This document shows positions 59,137 to 64,000 of a stretch of 64,000 bases of DNA, piece after piece. The translations under genes were made by a program, and so were the position numbers. The DNA comes from Streptomyces halobius (lineage in GTDB: Bacteria > Actinomycetota > Actinomycetes > Streptomycetales > Streptomycetaceae): assembly GCF_023277745.1 (NCBI RefSeq), contig NZ_CP086322.1, positions 3,844,001-3,908,000 of the forward strand, read 5' to 3'. The notes under the pieces are model-generated. The model was not told the origin of the DNA. It saw nothing but the letters and a program-made list of their open reading frames with translations, and ran no database searches. Positions within the stretch are counted from its first letter, which is position 1; every line of letters begins with the position of its first letter.

Positions 59137-60735
59137 CTAGAACGCATTCGTCGGCACATACGTCCCCCACACCCCCCGCAACGCATCACACACCTCCCCC
59201 ACCGTGGCTCGCGCCCGCAGTGCCTCCCTCATCGGGTACAGCACGTTGCCGCTGCCCTCGGCGGCCTTCTTCAGGGCGTCCAGCGCGGCGGTCACCGCCG
59301 GCTCGTTGCGGCGGTGCCGCAGCACGGCCAGCCGCTCGACCTGCTGGGCCTCGATCGCCGGGTCGACGCGCAGCGGTTCGTAGGGCTCCTCCTCGTCCAG
59401 CTGGAAACGGTTGACGCCGACCACGACCCGTTCGCCGGCGTCCGTCTCCTGTGCGATGCGATACGCGTTGCGCTCGATCTCGCCCTTCTGCAAGCCGCGT
59501 TCGATGGCGGCCACCGCCCCGCCCAGCTCCTCGACCCGCGCCATCAGCGCGACCGCCGCGGCCTCCACCTCGTCCGTCATCGACTCGACGGCGTAGGAAC
59601 CGGCGAACGGGTCGACGGTGGCGGTGACATCGGTCTCGTACGCGAGCACCTGCTGGGTGCGCAGCGCGAGCCGGGCCGCCTTGTCCGTCGGCAGTGCGAT
59701 GGCCTCGTCGAAGGAGTTGGTGTGCAGTGACTGGGTGCCGCCGAGGACCGCGGCCAGGCCCTGGACGGCCACCCGGACCAGATTCACCTCCGGCTGCTGG
59801 GCGGTGAGCTGGACGCCCGCGGTCTGCGTATGGAAGCGCAGCATGAGTGATTTCGGATTCCGGGCGCCGAATTCCTCCTTCATGACGCGTGCCCAAATGC
59901 GCCGCGCCGCACGGAATTTGGCGACTTCTTCGAGAAGCGTCGTACGGGAGACGAAGAAGAAGGAGAGACGGGGCGCGAAGTCGTCGACGTCCATACCGGC
60001 GGCGACCGCGGTGCGGACGTACTCCACCCCATTGGCGAGGGTGAACGCGATTTCCTGCGCGGGCGAGGCGCCGGCCTCCGCCATGTGGTAACCGGAGATG
60101 GAGATGGTGTTCCATTTGGGGATCTCGGCCCGGCAGTATTTGAAGATATCCGCGATGAGGCGGAGGGAGGGCTTGGGCGGGAAGATGTAGGTGCCCCGCG
60201 CGATGTATTCCTTCAGGACGTCGTTCTGGATGGTGCCGGTCAGCTGATCACCCGCCACCCCTTCTTCCTCGCCCACGAGTTGGTAGAGGAGCAGGAGAAG
60301 GGCGGCGGGGGCGTTGATGGTCATGGAGGTGGAGACCCGGTCCAACGGAATCCCGCCGAAGAGCACCCGCATGTCCTCGACGGAGTCGACGGCCACTCCG
60401 ACCTTGCCGACCTCGCCCGCCGCGATGGGCTTGTCCGAGTCGTGGCCCATCTGCGTCGGCAGGTCGAAGGCGACCGACAGTCCGGTGGTGCCGTGGGCGA
60501 TCAGCTGCCGGTAGCGGGCGTTGGATTCCCGCGCGGTGCCGAAGCCCGCGTACTGGCGCATCGTCCAGGGCCGACCGGTATACATCGACGGATAGACGCC
60601 GCGGGTGAAGGGATATGCGCCGGGGGCGCCGAGCCGGCGCTCCGGATCCCAGCCGGCCAGCGCCTCCGGCCCGTAGACGGGCTTGATGGGCAGACCGCTC
60701 TCGTTGTACCGCACACTGCCCGGCTCGCGCGCCAT
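59137..60735 (-). CDS. Methylmalonyl-CoA mutase family, catalytic subunit without cobalamin-binding domain
   Basis: 532 residues. TIM-barrel (substrate) domain only: [20 protein letters not shown] holds the tyrosine (Y89 type) and [20 protein letters not shown] the arginine that select methylmalonyl- over isobutyryl-CoA; further [40 protein letters not shown] and [20 protein letters not shown]. The B12-binding domain (DxHxxG) is absent; a partner subunit must come from elsewhere. Extender-unit metabolism link to the AccA2 subunit at the other end of the window is thematic only. Confidence 0.9.
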   Translation of the reverse strand: MAREPGSVRYNESGLPIKPVYGPEALAGWDPERRLGAPGAYPFTRGVYPSMYTGRPWTMRQYAGFGTARESNARYRQLIAHGTTGLSVAFDLPTQMGHDSDKPIAAGEVGKVGVAVDSVEDMRVLFGGIPLDRVSTSMTINAPAALLLLLYQLVGEEEGVAGDQLTGTIQNDVLKEYIARGTYIFPPKPSLRLIADIFKYCRAEIPKWNTISISGYHMAEAGASPAQEIAFTLANGVEYVRTAVAAGMDVDDFAPRLSFFFVSRTTLLEEVAKFRAARRIWARVMKEEFGARNPKSLMLRFHTQTAGVQLTAQQPEVNLVRVAVQGLAAVLGGTQSLHTNSFDEAIALPTDKAARLALRTQQVLAYETDVTATVDPFAGSYAVESMTDEVEAAAVALMARVEELGGAVAAIERGLQKGEIERNAYRIAQETDAGERVVVGVNRFQLDEEEPYEPLRVDPAIEAQQVERLAVLRHRRNEPAVTAALDALKKAAEGSGNVLYPMREALRARATVGEVCDALRGVWGTYVPTNAF

Positions 60736-60887
60736 GGGTGTCCGCCTCCCACTGAGTGACGGGTTATTACGTCTTGCTCACAGGATGCCCGCAGGTTCAT
60801 CACCGCGCAGCGCTGGGAAGCATCAACGGTGGCTGTGTCATCCGCATCAATGGTGGCGGAGTCACCTGCGACTCCCGGGGGTGGAGC

Positions 60888-61751
60888 ATGCGACGGGGCA
60901 GCGGAAGACCGGCGGCGGGTACGGCGCTGCTGGTAGCCGTGGCATGGGCGGTCATGGTGATGGTGGCCGTCGTCGGCTGCCGCCCGGTGACCGTCACGGG
61001 CGCCGGCGCGCCGGACGGCACGACGAGCCGGCAGGCCCCGGCGGCAGACACCGCCCACACCCCACCGGCCACCACCAAGCCCGCGCCCCCCACGAAGCAC
61101 GCCCGCCCCCACCGCCCGGCCCAGCCCGTCATGGCGTACGGCTCCCAGGGCGCCAAGGTCCGCGAACTCCAGGCCCGGCTGGCCCAGCTGGACCTCTTCG
61201 ACCGCTCGCCGACGGGCTACTACGCCTCGGTCACCAGCGCCGCCGTCCGGGCGTTCCAGAAACAACAGGGCGAACCACGCACCGGTGCCGTACAGCCCAG
61301 CACCTGGAAAGCGCTGCTCGCCCGCACCCGCCAACCGTCGCGGAGCGAGCTCTACCCGCCCACCACCAAGCCGCTGGACACTCCCGATCCACGCTGTATG
61401 AGGGGCCGCGTGATCTGCATAAGCAAGAAGAGCAACACCCTCGCCTGGATGGTCGACGGAAAGATCGTCTCGGCAATGGATGTCCGCTTCGGCTCGCAGT
61501 ATTCCCCGACCCGCGAGGGCACTTTCCCCATCACCTTCAAGAGCCGACACCACGTCTCGACGATTTACCACTCGGCGATGCCGTATGCGATGTTCTTCAG
61601 CGGCGGTCAGGCGATCCACTATTCGAAGGACTTCGCAGCCCGAGGTTATGCGGGCGCGTCACACGGCTGCGTGAACGTAAGGGATGAGAGAAAGATCGCC
61701 GCCGTCTTCGCCCAAGCGGGGAAGGGCACGAAGGTGGTCATCTACCACTAG
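60888..61751 (+). CDS. L,D-transpeptidase lipoprotein with peptidoglycan-binding domain
   Basis: 287 residues from ATG 60888 (a longer frame overlaps the mutA promoter). Signal peptide with lipobox VAVVGC; Thr/Pro-rich linker; PG_binding_1 domain (YGSQGAKVRELQARLAQLDL); YkuD catalytic domain (RVICISKKSNTLAWMVDGKI, PTREGTFPITFKS, YAMFFSGGQAIHYSKDF) and the active site SHGCVNVRD with Cys and His. Forms 3-3 cross-links or attaches proteins to peptidoglycan. Confidence 0.93.
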   Translation: MRRGSGRPAAGTALLVAVAWAVMVMVAVVGCRPVTVTGAGAPDGTTSRQAPAADTAHTPPATTKPAPPTKHARPHRPAQPVMAYGSQGAKVRELQARLAQLDLFDRSPTGYYASVTSAAVRAFQKQQGEPRTGAVQPSTWKALLARTRQPSRSELYPPTTKPLDTPDPRCMRGRVICISKKSNTLAWMVDGKIVSAMDVRFGSQYSPTREGTFPITFKSRHHVSTIYHSAMPYAMFFSGGQAIHYSKDFAARGYAGASHGCVNVRDERKIAAVFAQAGKGTKVVIYH

Positions 61752-61798
61752 CGGATTCCCGTTCCCCCGGCCCGCCCAGGTCTTTGACGGAGGCCAAA

Positions 61799-61830
61799 AT
61801 TGAGCCCCCCACCCATTGAGCCCCCCACCC
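61799..61830. repeat. 16-bp direct repeat
   Basis: attgagccccccaccc occurs twice in tandem (61799-61814, 61815-61830), downstream of the L,D-transpeptidase. Confidence 0.8.
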
Positions 61831-61878
61831 ACAGCGACCACCTACGCGAGAGCGGCGGCGGTTTGGCCGCAAAGAACA

Positions 61879-61917
61879 GGCGCGGGCAGGGCCGGGGGAA
61901 CGTGCCCCGCCCGCGCC
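61879..61917. terminator. GC hairpin between convergent genes
   Basis: GGCGCGGGC-a-GGGC (61879-61892) pairs with GCCC-c-GCCCGCGCC (61904-61917), single bulge on each side. Between the L,D-transpeptidase and the anti-sigma-like gene. Confidence 0.65.
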
Positions 61918-62014
61918 GAGTGCGCGGAACCGAAGGTACGGGGGGGACCCCGGCTCCTGCGCAGCCGATGACCAGTCGGCTTCAATCTCTACTGCGTCAC
62001 TGGCTCAAAAAACG

Positions 62015-63127
62015 TCACACCTGGCCGGTTGGGGACGGGCTCGCGGTGGGGCTGACGGTGTCGGACGGGGTCACGGAGGGGGCGGACGCCGTGGCGAATG
62101 CGCCGGTGGACGTGACCGTGGCGAATGCGCCGGTGGACGTGTTCGTCGAGAGCGCCCGGGCAGCGTTGTCGCCACCCTCGCGACCGCCCTTCCCGTTGCC
62201 CCCGCCGTTCCCGCTCCCGCCGCCGTTCCCCTTGCCGCCGCCATTGGCGTTGCCGTGGTCCGAACCGCCGGATCCGCCGGATCCGCCGCTGTGGCCGTCG
62301 TCGCCACCGTTGCCATTGTTGTCACCCGAGCGGCCGTCGTCCTGGTGGGATGCCAGATACGTACGGCAGAAGTCGCCCACCTTGTCGCGGCTGCCGGCCT
62401 CGCGCGCCAGGCGGCCGAGCTTGTCGCTGTCCATGCTGTCGCCCTTGCCGGACTGGTAGTCGCGGCACAGGGAGAGGAGGAGCTTCTTGCTGTCGACGTC
62501 GCCGGGACGGGTTTTCCCGTCGTCACCGGATCCGCCGGCGGTGTTGTCACGACCACCGCCGCCCCCGGGGCGCTGGCTGCCGCTGGGCCCGCCGCCCGGG
62601 GACGTGGTGCCGCTGGGGCCGGGGCTGTGTTCGCCGGGGGTCTGGTGGGGTGACGGGGACGCCGTGCCTCCGCTCGGCTGCTTGCTTTCGAGGATGCCGG
62701 GCGTTTCGGCGGCGGAGACGCTGGAGCCGGGCTCGGGCTCCGGGCCGTCGCCCTCGAAGGGGGGCAGCATGCCGGTGCCGGCCGCGACGGCGACGCCGCC
62801 GATGGCGCAGACCGTCAGCGCGACCGCGAATCCGCGTCGAAAGGGACGTCCCAGGCAGGTACGTTCGGCGAAGCCGCCGGAGCGGGTGCCGCTCACCGCG
62901 GAGACCCGGGGGCCGGTGCCGTGGTGGGCGCGGCGGAAGGCGGCCAGGGCGGCCTCTTCGCCGGGCAGCTCGGCGGTGCCGGGTGCGCCCGCGCCGACGG
63001 CCTTGGCGGCCGCCAGAAGCTGTTCGAGCTCCCGTGCGCCGACGCCGTCCCGGGAACCGACCGGGTCACCGCGCAGCATTCGCTCCGCAGCGTCCTTGTC
63101 GAGCCAGTTGTACGGGTCGTCGGCCAT
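62015..63127 (-). CDS. Single-pass membrane protein, probable anti-sigma or sigma partner
   Basis: 370 residues; ATG 63127 overlaps the sigma factor stop (TGATG). N-terminal cytoplasmic part (DPYNWLDKDAAERMLRGDPV, GARELEQLLAAAKAVG) resembles anti-sigma regions, followed by one helix FAVALTVCAIGGVAVAAGTG. The outside part carries a small domain (KKLLLSLCRDYQSGKGDSMD, VGDFCRTYLASHQ) flanked by very long Gly/Ser/Asp/Asn linkers, and the end repeats STGAFAT twice. No zinc HxxxCxxC motif seen. Role inferred from overlap with the sigma gene. Confidence 0.8.
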   Translation of the reverse strand: MADDPYNWLDKDAAERMLRGDPVGSRDGVGARELEQLLAAAKAVGAGAPGTAELPGEEAALAAFRRAHHGTGPRVSAVSGTRSGGFAERTCLGRPFRRGFAVALTVCAIGGVAVAAGTGMLPPFEGDGPEPEPGSSVSAAETPGILESKQPSGGTASPSPHQTPGEHSPGPSGTTSPGGGPSGSQRPGGGGGRDNTAGGSGDDGKTRPGDVDSKKLLLSLCRDYQSGKGDSMDSDKLGRLAREAGSRDKVGDFCRTYLASHQDDGRSGDNNGNGGDDGHSGGSGGSGGSDHGNANGGGKGNGGGSGNGGGNGKGGREGGDNAARALSTNTSTGAFATVTSTGAFATASAPSVTPSDTVSPTASPSPTGQV

Positions 63128-63939
63128 CACATGTCCTTCTGCGTTCGTGCGGCCGTTTCCGTCACACCCGGTGAGTACGATTCCGCCACGCCGTCGCGGC
63201 GTTTTCGGCCCTGTGCGGGCACCCCGTCTATCGTTCCACCATCCTTGCCGCCGCCCTCTTCGAGCTGTTCGGCGCGGGTGTCCACGCTCTGCCCCGTACC
63301 GCCGGCACGGTCTCGCGGGTGGCCTTCGCCGTCCTCCTGGTCGCCGCCGGCACCCGGGCCCGTCCCGATGCCGGGCTCGTCGCCGATCAGGTCGGCGAGC
63401 CGTCGCAGTCCCCGGTGCGCGGCGGTGCGGACCGCGCCGGGCCGTTTGCCGAGCACGTGCGCCGCGCTCTTGGCGTCCAGGCCGACGACCACCCGCAGCA
63501 CCACGGCCTCGGCCTGGTCCTGCGGGAGCCTGGCTATGAGGCGGAAGGTGCGGCCGGTGCCGAGGGCCTCCATCGCCTCCCCCATGGTGTCGGCCGTGCT
63601 GGGGGTGTCGGCGAGTTCGCTCTCATCGCCGCCGATCACGGGGCGGCGGCCGCGCATCCGGATGTGGTCCAGGGCGCGGTTGCGGGCGATACGGGCGGCC
63701 CAGCCGCGGAACCGGTCGGCGTCGCCGCTGAAGCGGGCGAGGTCGCGGGTGATCTGCAGCCATGCCTCGGACGCGACATCCTCGGCGTCCGGTTCGCCCA
63801 CCAAGGTCCGTACATATCCGAGAAGTCGGGGATGCACGGCCCGGTAGACGGTACGAAACGCCGTTTCGTCGCCGTTCTGTGCCGCCTGCACGGCAAGCGT
63901 CAGCCGACGGTCGTCCGGCTGAATGTCGTCCCCTCGCAC
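63127..63939 (-). CDS. ECF-type RNA polymerase sigma factor
   Basis: 270 residues from GTG 63939 (GTG 63957 in the same frame is an alternative). Region 2: YRAVHPRLLGYVRTLVGEPD, AEDVASEAWLQITRDLARFS, RNRALDHIRMRGRRP. Region 4: ARLPQDQAEAVVLRVVVGLD, AKSAAHVLGKRPGAVRTAAH, RGLRRLADLIGDEP. A C-terminal hydrophilic tail of about 75 residues (Gly/Glu/Asp-rich) extends beyond normal ECF length. Followed immediately by its membrane partner gene. Confidence 0.88.
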   Translation of the reverse strand: MRGDDIQPDDRRLTLAVQAAQNGDETAFRTVYRAVHPRLLGYVRTLVGEPDAEDVASEAWLQITRDLARFSGDADRFRGWAARIARNRALDHIRMRGRRPVIGGDESELADTPSTADTMGEAMEALGTGRTFRLIARLPQDQAEAVVLRVVVGLDAKSAAHVLGKRPGAVRTAAHRGLRRLADLIGDEPGIGTGPGAGGDQEDGEGHPRDRAGGTGQSVDTRAEQLEEGGGKDGGTIDGVPAQGRKRRDGVAESYSPGVTETAARTQKDM

Positions 63940-64000
63940 GGGTCCATCCTGTCGCACGCGGAAAGTCCGCCGCCCGGTTCTTGCTGCTTCACTGCTTCGC

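Noticed and set aside
1..64000. tRNA, rRNA and insertion sequences
   Set aside because: Read for cloverleaf-like segments, rRNA signatures and transposase motifs; none seen. A tRNA scan would be decisive and could not be run.

Overview
The window is high-GC actinobacterial DNA and almost certainly a Streptomyces chromosome arm or core region. Evidence is the very strong third-position GC, frequent GTG starts, ATGA/GTGA-type overlaps, an AfsQ1/AfsQ2/SigQ signalling locus, and a gene order that matches, from memory, the S. coelicolor segment running down from SCO4921 (accA2) past the afsQ locus (SCO4905-4908) to a methylmalonyl-CoA mutase near SCO4869. I see no tRNA, rRNA, CRISPR array or complete insertion sequence.

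Layout. 1-5.3 kb: 3' part of an acyl-CoA carboxylase alpha subunit, an exported or membrane-anchored esterase, a TetR regulator and a DeoR regulator. 5.6-34.5 kb and on to 41.7 kb is dominated by nucleoside and deoxynucleoside salvage: purine nucleoside phosphorylase, a phosphosugar mutase, deoxyribose-phosphate aldolase with a paired aldehyde dehydrogenase, a uridine-kinase-like P-loop protein, adenosine deaminase, thymidine phosphorylase, cytidine deaminase and a BMP-type nucleoside ABC importer. A 12-bp palindrome, perfect in three places and degenerate in two, lies just upstream of five of these transcription units and looks like a shared operator. Interleaved are an LpdA-type flavoprotein, the sigQ/afsQ1-afsQ2-lipoprotein locus with a textbook AfsQ1 box, a VanZ-like and a PspC-like protein, and a LysR/MFS pair.

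11.1-15.9 kb is an accessory insertion inside the salvage block: an XRE-TPR type regulator divergent from three overlapping very small genes (one with a TTA codon), two small hypothetical genes, and a MerR regulator fused to a mycothiol-dependent maleylpyruvate-isomerase-like domain.

41.9-50.6 kb is a cell-wall glycopolymer locus. It holds a NeuB-type sugar-acid synthase without its SAF domain, a CMP-sugar synthetase fused to a HAD phosphatase, three further glycosyltransferase-like proteins, a GT2 enzyme and a membrane acyltransferase. This is what one expects for Kdn-type teichulosonic acid in Streptomyces rather than N-acylated sialic acid.

50.7-55.9 kb is a second accessory stretch: a TetR/FAD-monooxygenase pair with twin operators, a DUF397 gene beside a decayed XRE regulator fragment, and a type-VII-secretion-like operon whose central gene appears frameshifted. 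56.1-59.1 kb is a gluconate module (GntP permease, gluconokinase, divergent GntR regulator). 59.1-64 kb holds a cobalamin-domain-less methylmalonyl-CoA mutase subunit, an L,D-transpeptidase lipoprotein, and a sigma factor with its overlapping membrane partner.

The most unusual structural signals are the repeated small tandem repeats that re-iterate the stop-codon context at the 3' ends of at least six genes, an approximately 450-bp imperfect palindrome between convergent genes, and an ATC codon where the start codon of the ABC transporter ATPase should be.
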